NCBI GenBank assembly: GCA_963724385.1
Contig: CAVRUJ010000001.1
Location: 2,728,001 to 2,792,000, forward strand
Reading direction: 5' to 3'
DNA: 64,000 bases
DNA from: DASXQK01 sp963724385
Lineage (GTDB): Bacteria > Pseudomonadota > Alphaproteobacteria > Dongiales > Dongiaceae
A program made the translations under genes and the position numbers. Below, piece after piece: positions 33,327 to 42,602 of the stretch. Each line of letters begins with the position of its first letter. Within the stretch, counting starts at the first letter, position 1. The notes beneath the pieces were generated by a model. The model searched no databases. It saw only the letters and a program-made list of their open reading frames with translations, and was not told the DNA's origin.

Positions 33327-33430
33327 TAGAGCATTTTCCGCCGAAGTGGGCACCGGTTCGGCGCAGAAAATGCGACCAAACCAAGGAATCTAGAGCATGT
33401 TTTGATTCAATCGAATCGAAACATGCTCTA
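33327..33430. repeat. Alphaproteobacterial palindromic repeat pair (RIME-like)
   Basis: Two hairpins lie in tandem. The first spans GCATTTTCCGCCGAA to TTCGGCGCAGAAAATGC (33331-33373). The second, TAGAGCATGTTTTGATTC / GAATCGAAACATGCTCTA (33391-33430), has an 18 bp stem with one mismatch and a 4 nt loop. This TAGAGCAT...ATGCTCTA pattern is a common intergenic repeat of Hyphomicrobiales and related orders. Confidence 0.75.
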
Positions 33431-33458
33431 GCCCGAATTTCTCACAAAGATCGCGATG
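33428..33458 (+). repeat. Solo end of the MITE-like element found complete at 61085
   Basis: CTAGCCCGAATTTCTCACAA and the following 11 bp match the terminal repeats of the element at 61085-61358. The opposite end is not found nearby. It begins at the CTAG that closes the palindrome to its left. Confidence 0.6.
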
Positions 33459-33561
33459 TCCTGCCAGGGCGCTGTGGCCACGAACGCGCCGAAGGGCGAT
33501 GAAACTTCGCCTCGTACCACCGGTCTAGCGGAGGCCGGCCGGTCTGCCGCTGTCGTTTCCC

Positions 33562-34086
33562 CTACTTCTGGATCGCCGCGAGGTCGGACCGGAAGGCCGT
33601 CTTGCAGGCGAAGGAAGCATAAGGATTCGCGGCCGAGGTATCGAAGGAGCTGTCCTCATACGTGTAGGTCGACACATGCGGCAAGTTGCCCTCGTATGAA
33701 TCCAGCACCCAGCAGTCGAAGCGGACCTGGGCCTTGGCCGCCAAGTCGGGCTTCGAGTCGCGGGCCCCGCCATCGAGCGCCGCCGTCAGGGACTGGCGCG
33801 CCGCGGTCAGGTCGGCCTTGCTCGAGTCCAGGACGTTCCAATTGGCCAGGTCCTCGGGCGGGACGACTTCGCCGTGGGCGGCGCTCAAGCCCTTCTTGGC
33901 AAAATAGTCCGCATGGGACCAGTCATAGGCATTGGTCAGCTCGACCACGAAGGCCTTGTATTCGGTCGTCAACGCCTTTGAATAAGCGGACCCGGTCCCT
34001 TCGGCCGTCTTGATCTCCTGGATATTGCTGGTGCAGCCCACCAGCAGAAGGAGACCCGCAATGGCGCCGCAGAACTTCACGTGCAT
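33562..34086 (-). CDS. Lipoprotein resembling the N-terminal part of OmpA-family lipoproteins
   Basis: The 174-residue protein has a type II signal with lipobox LLVGC (Cys near residue 18), so it is lipid-anchored. Motifs ALTTEYKAF, DYFAKKGLSAA, NWNVLDSSKADLTAARQSL and AQVRFDCWVLDSYEG are those of a domain usually found before an OmpA peptidoglycan-binding domain in Rhodospirillales lipoproteins. The OmpA domain itself is absent: the protein ends soon after. It may be a stand-alone version. The start ATG at 34086 follows GGGGGAAG. Confidence 0.75.
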   Translation of the reverse strand: MHVKFCGAIAGLLLLVGCTSNIQEIKTAEGTGSAYSKALTTEYKAFVVELTNAYDWSHADYFAKKGLSAAHGEVVPPEDLANWNVLDSSKADLTAARQSLTAALDGGARDSKPDLAAKAQVRFDCWVLDSYEGNLPHVSTYTYEDSSFDTSAANPYASFACKTAFRSDLAAIQK

Positions 34087-34237
34087 ATCAGTCTTCCCCC
34101 ACTCCGGTTAGGTCCGCCGCCGCTCCATCGGCACTGGCCAAAAGCTTTTCAGCCTCGTTCGGATCCCTCAAGTTACAGCCCCGTCATCAACCGCCGGCCG
34201 ACCGAACGGCCCAGGCCGGTTCACGGCGCATCCAGCA

Positions 34238-35515
34238 TCAGAAGTTGATCGCGATGCCAGCATCCAATTCGACAGCGTCATACGACATCGGGTTGGTGCT
34301 GCTGGGTGTGCCCACAGCGGGGTCATATTTGCTGTAGGCCACCTGGCCTTCCAGAGTGATGCCGGGACCGAGCGTGTAGGCGCCGTTTAGCCCGACGCCC
34401 CAGACCGCGTCATGGCCGGCGCTGGGTGAACCTTGATGGACCTGGTACTGGGAATAGATGCCCTGCAGGCCAAAGGACCAATTGCCGAACGTGTAGGCGA
34501 CGCCGACCGCCCCCACCCAGCCGTCGGCTCCGCTGGTGCCGGCATCCGTGGCGATGAAAACCCCGTTGAAATGCGGATAGTTCACCAGATATTCGCCCGA
34601 GGCGCCGAACGTCCAGCCGTTGGGATTGGCCACCTGGAATCCCAACACATAGGCCGAAGGCTTGTTGTGCTCGGTTCCGCCGCCTGACGTGTGGCCGCTG
34701 AAAGCCCACTCCCCGCCGCCGCCGGCAAGGAACGTCCAGCCGCCGCCAAGATCGCCATTGTAGTCCGCCGCGGCGGTCAGGATGTTCTCTGCCTGCTTGT
34801 GCTTCAGGTCGGTGCCGGAGCCGACGCCCTGGGAACCGCTCTCGTTGGTGGTGCCCCCGCTGGGGGTATAAGTAACAGCCAGGGTGAATCCGGCGAAGGC
34901 TGGCGAGAAATAGGCGATCGCGGTTCCCTTCTGGGTGAAGGTCAGGCAAGTCGCGGCGGCCGTTTCGAATGTCGCGACGCCGACAACATTGGAACCGAAA
35001 TTGGCCAGCCCCGCGTTGGTGAAATCCTGGTTGGCCGAATTGATGCCGAAGTTCGAGGTGACGTTGCCCGGGTCATAGACGCAGTCCTGCTTCACCGCGT
35101 CCATGGCATCGCCTTGACCGAATCGGAGATCGCCGTATTGCCCCTTGAAGTCCGCATAGGCCCGGTTGAGCTGGGCGCCGACGTTGTTGGCACCTCCGGG
35201 ATTGATGCCTATGAGGGCCGATACCGTGATTCCGTCGGGCAGGGTGAAGTCGCCCTTGAAATTGATGCGGACTTCCTGCCGGAACCCGCCGCTGGTCCGG
35301 CCGAAGTCGCCGAGGCCGCCAATCGACGTGGTTGTTCCGCCGCCCGTCGTCTTGTGGAAGACCGGCACCGCCGCCTGATCGCCGCCGATAAGGAAGCCGG
35401 CAGACCCACGGTAAAAGCCGGAAATGCCCAGATGGATTCCACCATCCGCCATGGCTTGGCCGGCCGACAAACCCGCGGCCACCAGGGCCGTGGTTCCAAA
35501 TAGAGCTTTCTTCAC
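34238..35515 (-). CDS. Outer-membrane porin, alphaproteobacterial type
   Basis: The 425-residue protein forms a beta-barrel channel in the outer membrane. It has a signal peptide (VKKALFGTTALVAAGLSAGQAMA), alternating amphipathic strands, RFGQGDAMDAV in the constriction-type region, and a terminal phenylalanine (AGIAINF) needed for assembly by the BAM complex. The GTG start at 35515 is chosen because a GGGAGGG site lies about 9 nt upstream and the signal peptide begins there; the frame is open to 35653. It is monocistronic. Confidence 0.88.
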   Translation of the reverse strand: MKKALFGTTALVAAGLSAGQAMADGGIHLGISGFYRGSAGFLIGGDQAAVPVFHKTTGGGTTTSIGGLGDFGRTSGGFRQEVRINFKGDFTLPDGITVSALIGINPGGANNVGAQLNRAYADFKGQYGDLRFGQGDAMDAVKQDCVYDPGNVTSNFGINSANQDFTNAGLANFGSNVVGVATFETAAATCLTFTQKGTAIAYFSPAFAGFTLAVTYTPSGGTTNESGSQGVGSGTDLKHKQAENILTAAADYNGDLGGGWTFLAGGGGEWAFSGHTSGGGTEHNKPSAYVLGFQVANPNGWTFGASGEYLVNYPHFNGVFIATDAGTSGADGWVGAVGVAYTFGNWSFGLQGIYSQYQVHQGSPSAGHDAVWGVGLNGAYTLGPGITLEGQVAYSKYDPAVGTPSSTNPMSYDAVELDAGIAINF

Positions 35516-35910
35516 CCCGAAGGTCCCTCCCCCAAAAAGCACCGGCGCCCTGCCGTTCCGGCAGGCTTGAAATCCGCTGGCGTAGACTTCCCCTCGAGCA
35601 AGCCCCGGCTTGGCCGAGCGGCACGCACCGAACCCGATGCGATGACGCCTCAAGGCCTACCTAAGCTTGTCCTGCATATCCTCGGGCCCTAGGGCGCAAA
35701 GGTCAAGATGTCAGAATGACTACAAAGGAAAGGGTCCGCCACGGCGCGGGCATACATGCGCCCTGGGGCGGCACTACCGTCCTCTACCGGATTTGTGGTC
35801 TGATGCTGACCCGCATTCGCCTGGCGTAGTCCTCTCACATGCAGCAAGAAGGCCTGTAAACCTTGTCTTCGTTTCCTGCGCAAGGCGATCGAGTGCGACC
35901 GGGCGCGCGC
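35516..35910. other. Divergent upstream region of porin and TPR genes
   Basis: This 395 bp stretch should hold the promoters of the two flanking genes. I see no recognisable operator and no small gene. Confidence 0.4.
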
Positions 35911-36651
35911 ATGGCCGATGGGCCGAGCCCCGTGGCTCTCGGCGTCATTGGGCCCTGCTTCGCCCTGGCCATGGTCATTCTTGGCGCCTGCCCCGCCTTG
36001 GCGGGCGACCCCGCCGCCGGCTGCGCGCAAGGGAGCGATCCGGCGCAGATCGTGGCCGACTGCACGACGCTGATCGATGCCGGACAATTGAGTGCAGCGG
36101 ACGGAGCCGCGGCCTTCGACAATCGGGGCAACGCCTATCTTGCGAAGGGCGACTATGGGGCCGCGATCGAGGATTTCGACGCGGCGATGAAGCTCGCGCC
36201 CGACTTCGCCAAGGCCCGGCTGGACCGCGGCATCGCCCAGGGGCGCAAGGGCGACTACGACCTTGCCATCGCCGACTACGACGCCGTGCTAGCGGCCGAC
36301 CCTTCCAATGTGGATGCCTTGAGCGCGCGCGGCTGGGCGTTCAACTACAAGCACCAGTTCGATCGCGCGATCGCCGACTTCGATATCGCGATCCAGATCA
36401 AGAGCGACGACGCCATCGGCTACAACGGCCGCGGCTGGGCCGATCTCCTCATCGGCGAACCCAAGCGGGCTCTCGATGATTTCAACGAAGCCCTCGCCCT
36501 GGCACCGGACGGGGCCGACGCCCTTTATGGGCGGGGGCTCGCCAAAGACCGGCTCGGCGACGCGGCGGGCGCAGCCGCGGATCTGGGCGCAGCCCGCGCG
36601 CTCGCGCCCGACATCGATACATTGTTAAAGCGCAAGCAGCTCATAATGTGA
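35911..36651 (+). CDS. Exported tetratricopeptide-repeat protein
   Basis: The 246-residue protein has a signal peptide (ALGVIGPCFALAMVILGACP ending ALA) and at least five TPR units of 34 residues (AFDNRGNAYLAKGDYGAAIE, ARLDRGIAQGRKGDYDLAIA and so on), a scaffold for protein contacts in the periplasm. The start ATG at 35911 is chosen because the signal peptide follows; a TTG at 35863 is an alternative. The gene ends 40 bp from the convergent gene to its right. Confidence 0.8.
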   Translation: MADGPSPVALGVIGPCFALAMVILGACPALAGDPAAGCAQGSDPAQIVADCTTLIDAGQLSAADGAAAFDNRGNAYLAKGDYGAAIEDFDAAMKLAPDFAKARLDRGIAQGRKGDYDLAIADYDAVLAADPSNVDALSARGWAFNYKHQFDRAIADFDIAIQIKSDDAIGYNGRGWADLLIGEPKRALDDFNEALALAPDGADALYGRGLAKDRLGDAAGAAADLGAARALAPDIDTLLKRKQLIM

Positions 36652-36691
36652 CCTTCGGTGCTCCTGCAGGCAGAAGGCTTGAAGCAGCGCA

Positions 36692-38314
36692 TCAGCCGGC
36701 GCGGCAGGTCCAGACGCGGTAGAAGCGGCCGGCCCTTGCCTCGACATAGTTCTCCAGGAATCGCCGTCGGAAATCATCGGAGAACAGGGGCGCGCCCGTA
36801 TAAAGGCTCCTCAGTGAAAACGGAGTTCCGGCGCCGGGCATGATCCAGGCCGGCACGGCGCAGCGGTCGACATACCGCATCAGCCGGTTGGAATCCGCAC
36901 CGACGAAGACGAGATCCATCCAAGTGGCATAGTCGATGGCGATCCGGCCCGAGCGCATGACCAGCGCCGCATCCTGCATCGCCAGCCAGTACCGGTCGTC
37001 GTCGCTGACGGCCATCTGGGCTTCGGGATATTGCCGCGCAAGATCGACAAGCTCGGCGGTCGCCTCGGTCATGGCGGGCCGGTTCTGCAGAAGCTCGACG
37101 ACCGACAGGCCGCCATAGTTGCGCAAGAAGCCCGTGCCGCCGGCCAGGAGCGCCAGCACGAGACCTGCGGCCCAGAGGTTTGCTTGCGCGAGCGGCAACT
37201 GGCGCCCCGCCTTGCTCCGATCGGCGACGACCGCGGTCGCATAGAGCCCGACCGGGATCATCGGCAGAATGTGATAGGGACCGGCCTCCACCCGGCCCGC
37301 GACCAGAACGGCGGCGGCCGTAGCAGCCAGGAACCCGCACAGCAGCCAACGATCCTCGGATGCCAGCACCGGCCGGCGCCAGGCATAGACCAACGCCGGC
37401 GGTCCGACGAAGGCGGCGGCAAATGCGAGGCTTACTCCCAACATCCATAGGTCGACAGCATGGCCGGCCGCCATCGAGAGGTAGTCGTAGTAGCCGGCCG
37501 CGGAAACGTTCGAAAGGGAGAATGGCGCCAGGAAGACGGCCGCGCCGGTCAGCGCTTGAACGAGCGCGCTCACCGCTTTGCGGCGCCAACCCGCGTCGCG
37601 TCCGATCAGGGCGAGTGCTGCGGGCGCCACGAAAACGAAACCATGCAGCTTGAGGCCGGCCGCAAGTCCCAGCAGCATGCCCATGGCAAGGTTGGCTGCG
37701 ACCCGCGGCAGCTGCAGCGCGGCAAGAGCCAAGGCGGCGCACAGCAGCAGGAATGACTCCGGCCGGTTCCAATAGGCGAAAAGGCCATAAGGCAGCAGCA
37801 AAGCGAGCAAGCTGGCGAGGGCGAGGAAGAGAGCGACACGGTTCTTCAGCTGCCGCTGCAGCGGCTGCGCCATGGCCGCCAATGCTGAGATCAGTGCGAC
37901 TATCCCCGGCAGCTTCGAGCCCAAGGTCGACTGGACGAGTAGCAGCCCCAGGCCATTGGCGAGAAAAAGAATTGGCCCATAAGGCATGCCGTAAATCCCT
38001 GCGGCGGCGGGCGGCGAATAGACTTCCTTTCCATTCACGGCCATGTACGACATGACCGTGATCGTCGTCTGGACATGGTCGACAAAGCCCGGGTAGGCGA
38101 GATAGGCGGCAATCTGGCCGAGGTAGAGCAAGACCGTCGCTGATCCGGCCGCGACAACTATGCGGACGAAGAAGTCGGATTCGGTGAGCCGGCGAAGCGG
38201 CAGAGCCCGTCCCCAGGCAAGGATCGCCAGCAACAGCAAGGGCAAGGAAAGCATCGGCAGGATCAGGGCCGCGCGATCGAACCAAGACTGGAGCACGATG
38301 GTCAGCGTCGGCAT
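36692..38314 (-). CDS. Polytopic membrane protein, GT-C glycosyltransferase-like
   Basis: The 540-residue protein has about ten to twelve membrane segments. After the first helices comes an exterior loop (VDHVQTTITVMSYMAVNGKE) followed by MPYGPILFLANG, a layout typical of polyprenyl-phosphate-dependent glycosyltransferases (GT39/GT87-like). AYWNRPESFLLLCAALALAA also fits this group. A soluble C-terminal domain of about 140 residues follows the last helix. Acceptor and donor are unknown. No surface-sugar genes flank it. Confidence 0.7.
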   Translation of the reverse strand: MPTLTIVLQSWFDRAALILPMLSLPLLLLAILAWGRALPLRRLTESDFFVRIVVAAGSATVLLYLGQIAAYLAYPGFVDHVQTTITVMSYMAVNGKEVYSPPAAAGIYGMPYGPILFLANGLGLLLVQSTLGSKLPGIVALISALAAMAQPLQRQLKNRVALFLALASLLALLLPYGLFAYWNRPESFLLLCAALALAALQLPRVAANLAMGMLLGLAAGLKLHGFVFVAPAALALIGRDAGWRRKAVSALVQALTGAAVFLAPFSLSNVSAAGYYDYLSMAAGHAVDLWMLGVSLAFAAAFVGPPALVYAWRRPVLASEDRWLLCGFLAATAAAVLVAGRVEAGPYHILPMIPVGLYATAVVADRSKAGRQLPLAQANLWAAGLVLALLAGGTGFLRNYGGLSVVELLQNRPAMTEATAELVDLARQYPEAQMAVSDDDRYWLAMQDAALVMRSGRIAIDYATWMDLVFVGADSNRLMRYVDRCAVPAWIMPGAGTPFSLRSLYTGAPLFSDDFRRRFLENYVEARAGRFYRVWTCRAG

Positions 38315-38416
38315 GCCGCTGGAACCGGCGCCGAATTCGGGCTGGCGACGAGGCTCGGCTTTGGTCGTCGCGCCCTCACGGCGCAGCGGCCCGTCGTCTG
38401 ATCGATGCCTTCCGCT

Positions 38417-39604
38417 TCAACTTTGACCCTGCAGCAGGCCTCGCCTGGCGAGGTTGGCCATGAGCGCCAGGATCCCGAAATCCCAGGGCGCGATCCGGTC
38501 CGAATAGTCCACCCGGTTGACCAGGGTGCCGAGCTTGGGACTGGAGATCGCGACTTCGTCGCCGGGCCTGTGGGTGAAGCCTTCACCCGTGGTCACGCGG
38601 TCCTGTACCGGAGCGAACATGGTCCCGGTGAAAAGCACCAGCCCGTCGGGATATTGATGGTTTCGATCGACGGTTTGGGCGGCGAGATCGAGCAGGTCCC
38701 GGCTGATCCGGGCGAGCGAGCTCACGGCTTCGAGACGGAAGTTGTCCGCCCCGGCAATGGTGAGGCCAACCTCGCAGCGCCTGAGATCGTCGATGCCGAA
38801 ACCGGAGTCGAACAGGCGGATGAAGGGGCCGATGGCGCAAGACCCGTTGTTGTCCTTGGCCCGGCCGAGCAGGAGAGCGCTGCGGCCTTCGAAATCGCGC
38901 AGGTTCACATCATTGCCCAAGGTCGCCCCGACGACGCGTCCACTGGCTTGGATGGCCAGCACCACCTCGGGCTCCGGGTTGCTCCAGACCGAGGCCGGAT
39001 GGATGCCCACATCGGCGCCGTAGCCGACGGCGGACATGGGCTGGGCCTTGGTGAACACCTCGGCATCGGGCCCGATCCCGACCTCCAGATAAGGCGACCA
39101 CAGCCCCCGGGAGACCAGCACTTCCTTCACCTTGCGCGCCGCTTCCGAACCAGGCCGGATGGCGGCGAGATCGACGCCCAGATCCTGGGTCAGGCGCCGG
39201 CGCACCGAATCGGCCGCCTTGGGATCTCCCTTGCTGCGCTCCTCGATCACCCGCTCCACCAGGCTTGCGGCGAAGGTGACGCCGCAGGCCTTGATCGCCT
39301 GAAGGTCGATGGGCGCGAGCAGGTAGGGCTTCGCGGCGTCGCGCCGGCTCGCCGGGCTGTTGGCGATCAGCGCCTCGACCGGGCCCAGGCTCTCGCCCTG
39401 GCGGAAAGCCGCGGTGGCGGCCGACGCGGGATCGGCCTCGTTCAGCAGCATCGCGGCAAGCGGAAAACGGCGCGAGACGTCGACGGCCTCGCCGGCCCGG
39501 ACCACCAGCACCGCAGGGCCGCCTGCAGGACCCGGCAACATGGCGCGGCCGACCAGGAGCGCCTTGTCCCAGTCGTCGGGCAGAACCGCCTCGCGGTTGC
39601 TCAA
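38417..39604 (-). CDS. Fumarylacetoacetate hydrolase-family enzyme
   Basis: The 395-residue protein has the FAH fold in its C-terminal 250 residues. The metal-binding acidic residues fall in SNPEPEVVLAI (E-x-E pair) and LGNDVNLRDFEGR; TGTMFAPVQDR and KLGTLVNRV match the distal part. Length and pattern are closest to 2-keto-3-deoxy-sugar-acid dehydratases or other 2-oxo acid hydrolases rather than true fumarylacetoacetases. It follows the histidine kinase gene by 31 bp on the same strand, but a functional link is not obvious. The substrate is open. Confidence 0.8.
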   Translation of the reverse strand: MSNREAVLPDDWDKALLVGRAMLPGPAGGPAVLVVRAGEAVDVSRRFPLAAMLLNEADPASAATAAFRQGESLGPVEALIANSPASRRDAAKPYLLAPIDLQAIKACGVTFAASLVERVIEERSKGDPKAADSVRRRLTQDLGVDLAAIRPGSEAARKVKEVLVSRGLWSPYLEVGIGPDAEVFTKAQPMSAVGYGADVGIHPASVWSNPEPEVVLAIQASGRVVGATLGNDVNLRDFEGRSALLLGRAKDNNGSCAIGPFIRLFDSGFGIDDLRRCEVGLTIAGADNFRLEAVSSLARISRDLLDLAAQTVDRNHQYPDGLVLFTGTMFAPVQDRVTTGEGFTHRPGDEVAISSPKLGTLVNRVDYSDRIAPWDFGILALMANLARRGLLQGQS

Positions 39605-39635
39605 CAGAAGGCTCCCCTTGGCGCCGGGCCGCGGC

Positions 39636-41135
39636 TCAGGCGGTGCCGACCAGAGGCAGGTCGAGGCGCATCATCAGGCCGCGCCCGGCCAGGTTCTCGG
39701 CATGGATTCCGCCGCCCAAGGCCTGGAGATAGCGCCTTGCCGTCCACAGACCGATGCCGCCATGGGTTTCGCCGTCGGAGCGGGAGGCGCTGCGGAGCGA
39801 AAAGCCGCGCTCGAAGATGCGATCCTTGTGCTCGATCGGCACGCCGGGGCCGTCGTCCACGACGTCGATTTCCGCCCGGGTGCCGGACTTGACCAGGCGC
39901 AGCTCGACCCTGCCGCCCTTGGGCGTGAAGCTGATGGCGTTGTCGAGCACGGCCTCGACCGCGGTCTCGATCAGCTCCTCGCTGCCGAGCACGGTGAGGC
40001 CTTCCGGCAGCTCCGCCGCCAGCACCACGCCGCGGCCCTCCGCCAACGCCCGATAGGCCTTGGTCATCTGGTTCAGCAGGCGGCTGAGGTCGACGGGCCG
40101 GCGCGGCGGGTCGAGCAGCTCGGCCACCGATTCGTCCAGCCGGCGCGCGTCGTCGACCAGGTTGTCGAGCCGCTCGACCGCCTGCTCGGTCACCTCGAGG
40201 GCGCGCTTGGCCCTGAGGTTCCCGTCGGCGAGCCCCTTGCGCAGCGGCTCCAGCGACTGGCGCATGATCGCGATCGGCGTCTTGAAGGCATGGGCGTTGT
40301 CTTCGGCCCGCCGGCGGATGCTCTCGGCGCTGTGGCCGAGGGTGGAGACGAGCCGGTCGAATTCGGCCGCAACGCCGTCGAGCTCGGCAATCTCGTTCTG
40401 GTCCGAGAAGCTCCGGCTTTCGCCGCTGCCCAGCCTGAGGGCCCGGGCGGTGCGCCCGAAGCGCCTGACGCTGCCGCGAATGGCGAGGAACACGAACAGG
40501 GTAATTCCCGCGAGGCCGATGTACAGGATCGCCGCATCCTGGACCTCGATTCGTTTCCAATAGGGGGTGGTGAGCGCCGCTCCCACGACGTCGTTCGACG
40601 GGTAGGAGAAGATGATCGCCCAGCAGCCTTTCTCGGTCAGGACCGGCACGATGGAAGCAAGAACCTCGTCCAGCCCGGCGGGGTCGTGAAAGTTCCGCGC
40701 CTGCGGCTGATCACCGCTGCAGGACTGCGTGACCGTGTCCAGAACGCCCAGACGGATCAGCTCGCGGCTCTCCGGCTGGAAATCGGCGGCGCCGATCGGC
40801 GGCGCGGCGCCGACAAGATAGAAGCCCGCAGCACCCTCCTGCCCCACGGGGCGGAAGAGCAGCCGGATGTGGGTGTTGCTGTTGTCGATATAGGGCGCGA
40901 GGGTGTCGGTCGCATTGGTGAAGGCCGACGGATCGCTTCGGCGCAGCAGGGGTTCGAGCGCCGTTGCCACCAGCCGGCCCTGGGCTTGGACACTGCGCAG
41001 CAGCAGATCCTGCCCTTCCCGATCGGCCCGGTTGAAGATCAGGTAGAGCGCGACGGGCACCGACAGGAAGGCAATGGCCAGCATGATCAAAGGCATCACC
41101 AGCGACCGGCGGATGCGCGTGATGGGGTTCTTCAT
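39636..41135 (-). CDS. Sensor histidine kinase
   Basis: The 499-residue kinase has an N-terminal membrane helix (residues 12-34), a periplasmic sensor of about 170 residues with two cysteines (TQSCSGD, EKGCWAI), a second helix near 205-225 and a HAMP-like linker. The phosphoacceptor is in DNAHAFKTPIAIM: HAFKTP is an unusual form of HELRTP. The ATPase domain shows DNAISFTPKGG (N box), DVVDDGPGVP (G1) and GGIGLWTARRYLQALGG (G2). Its start overlaps the regulator stop (ATGA), so the pair is translationally coupled. Confidence 0.9.
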   Translation of the reverse strand: MKNPITRIRRSLVMPLIMLAIAFLSVPVALYLIFNRADREGQDLLLRSVQAQGRLVATALEPLLRRSDPSAFTNATDTLAPYIDNSNTHIRLLFRPVGQEGAAGFYLVGAAPPIGAADFQPESRELIRLGVLDTVTQSCSGDQPQARNFHDPAGLDEVLASIVPVLTEKGCWAIIFSYPSNDVVGAALTTPYWKRIEVQDAAILYIGLAGITLFVFLAIRGSVRRFGRTARALRLGSGESRSFSDQNEIAELDGVAAEFDRLVSTLGHSAESIRRRAEDNAHAFKTPIAIMRQSLEPLRKGLADGNLRAKRALEVTEQAVERLDNLVDDARRLDESVAELLDPPRRPVDLSRLLNQMTKAYRALAEGRGVVLAAELPEGLTVLGSEELIETAVEAVLDNAISFTPKGGRVELRLVKSGTRAEIDVVDDGPGVPIEHKDRIFERGFSLRSASRSDGETHGGIGLWTARRYLQALGGGIHAENLAGRGLMMRLDLPLVGTA

Positions 41136-41863
41136 TCGCCGTGATCCCAGTAATAGCCATAGCCCGAGTAGTTCTTGATGCAGTCGAACTCGTCGTCGAT
41201 GGCACGGAATTTCTGGCGGATGCGCTTGATGAAGGAACGAACGTTGACCCGGTAGCCCTCCTCGCCCCAGCCTGCGATGAACCCCTCGCCCCGGACCAGA
41301 TCGTAGATCTCCCGGTACGAGAAGTCGCGCTTCGGCGTCTCGGCCAGGGTTTGCAGAATCGTGAACTCGGTCAGCGTCAGCTCGACCCGCTTGCTGTCCC
41401 AGAAGGCGCGTCCGATGAGGGGTCTGAGCTCGAGCTTGCCGCGGCGGATCAGCTCCGTGCCCGCCGCCGTGGCACGCTTGCGCCCGTCGACGATCAGCGA
41501 CAGGCGCTGGAGGATCACCGAAAGGCTGCGCGACTTGCTGATGAAATCGACCGCGCCCAGGGCCAGGGCCGCTTCTTCGTAGACGTTGTCGGTCAGTGCC
41601 GTCAGGAACAGCACAGGCATGCTGTGGCCGCGCTCGCGCATGAGGCGAAGCACGCCCAGCCCGTCCAGCCCCGGCATGCGCCAGTCGAGGAGAACCGCAT
41701 CGACCTCTTCGGGCTTGGCGAGCTGGCCGAGGGCGGCCTCGCCGCCGTCGACGCTGGCGACCTCGTAGCCCTCGTCCATCAGGTTCTGGCCGAGGGATTC
41801 ACGGAACAGGGCGTCGTCATCGACGAGGAGAAGACGGCCTCGCGGTTCGATGTCAGCCTGCAT
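41132..41863 (-). CDS. OmpR/ChvI-type response regulator
   Basis: The 243-residue protein has a receiver domain with the acidic pocket DDD (residues 15-17), phospho-acceptor Asp in AVLLDWRMPG and the Lys in DFISKSRS. The C-terminal winged helix ends VNVRSFIKRIRQKFRAID and YSGYGYYW, as in ChvI/PhoB relatives. It controls transcription on phosphorylation by the adjacent kinase. It overlaps the lipoprotein gene by 11 bp upstream and the kinase by 4 bp downstream. Confidence 0.9.
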   Translation of the reverse strand: MQADIEPRGRLLLVDDDALFRESLGQNLMDEGYEVASVDGGEAALGQLAKPEEVDAVLLDWRMPGLDGLGVLRLMRERGHSMPVLFLTALTDNVYEEAALALGAVDFISKSRSLSVILQRLSLIVDGRKRATAAGTELIRRGKLELRPLIGRAFWDSKRVELTLTEFTILQTLAETPKRDFSYREIYDLVRGEGFIAGWGEEGYRVNVRSFIKRIRQKFRAIDDEFDCIKNYSGYGYYWDHGE

Positions 41864-42482
41864 GGGCTTTCACCAGGCCGCCGACGCAGCCGCCATGGGT
41901 CGTATCGGCCGGGTCGCGATCGTTGATCTCATAGGTCAGCGTGCGATAGGTGCTGCCACCCACTTCGGGATAGAAGAACAGCTTCACATCGCAGATGTCG
42001 GAGCGGTAGGTCCAGACGCGCGATGGCGGCGCATCCGCTTTTTCCGCCGGCGGGCCCAGGAGATTCGTGGCCTCGGATTCGCTGAGCCCGACCAGCCGGT
42101 CCGGATCGTAGCTGGCCGCCGGTGTTGCGGCGGGAGCGTTTGGCGCGGCCGCGGTGCTCGGCGCTGCCGCAGTGCCCGGCGCTGCCGATGTCTCGGTCTG
42201 GCTGCCGCCGGTCCCGGTTGCCGCAGGCGCCGCGGGTTGGCTGCCCGTCTCGGCCGCGGGCTGGCCGCCTGACTCGGCCGCAGGCGCAGCCGCAACATCC
42301 GTGCCGGGCTTCAACACCGGCACCGGATATTGGGGAAGCTCACCCGGTCCCGGGACGCTGACCAGCGGTCGTACGGGTGGCGGCGGCGGCGCCGTAACGG
42401 GCTTTGCAGTCACGGTATGGGTGTGACCGCAAGCGGCGAGACCAAACATCAACACCAGGGCGCCGGTTCGCAGCGCGCGCAT
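41853..42482 (-). CDS. Lipoprotein with BamE-like C-terminal domain
   Basis: The 209-residue protein has a lipobox (FGLAAC, Cys near 19), a long Pro/Ala/Thr/Gly-rich linker of about 90 residues, and a C-terminal domain beginning LVGLSESEATNLLGPPAEK, then RVWTYRSDICDVKLFFY. This helix-strand order is that of SmpA/OmlA (BamE-like) folds. The linker would let the domain reach away from the membrane. It is the first gene of the two-component operon, so it may feed envelope status to the kinase. Confidence 0.75.
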   Translation of the reverse strand: MRALRTGALVLMFGLAACGHTHTVTAKPVTAPPPPPVRPLVSVPGPGELPQYPVPVLKPGTDVAAAPAAESGGQPAAETGSQPAAPAATGTGGSQTETSAAPGTAAAPSTAAAPNAPAATPAASYDPDRLVGLSESEATNLLGPPAEKADAPPSRVWTYRSDICDVKLFFYPEVGGSTYRTLTYEINDRDPADTTHGGCVGGLVKAHAG

Positions 42483-42602
42483 TCATCGCTCCTTCTTTCC
42501 GCCCCCGGCGATCGGCACAAGGGCCGGCGATGGCTCGAACCAATGGCTCGATCGGCGGATTTTGTCCCAAATCCGCCAAGGATGCCAATGGCCTATTGTC
42601 CT

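Larger units (their letters stand above)
32783..33561. other. Intergenic region with gene relic and repeats
   Basis: These 779 bp hold a broken gene (32989-33291), a composite palindromic repeat (33327-33430) and a 31 bp end of a MITE-like element (33428-33458), each listed separately. No intact gene is present. Confidence 0.6.
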
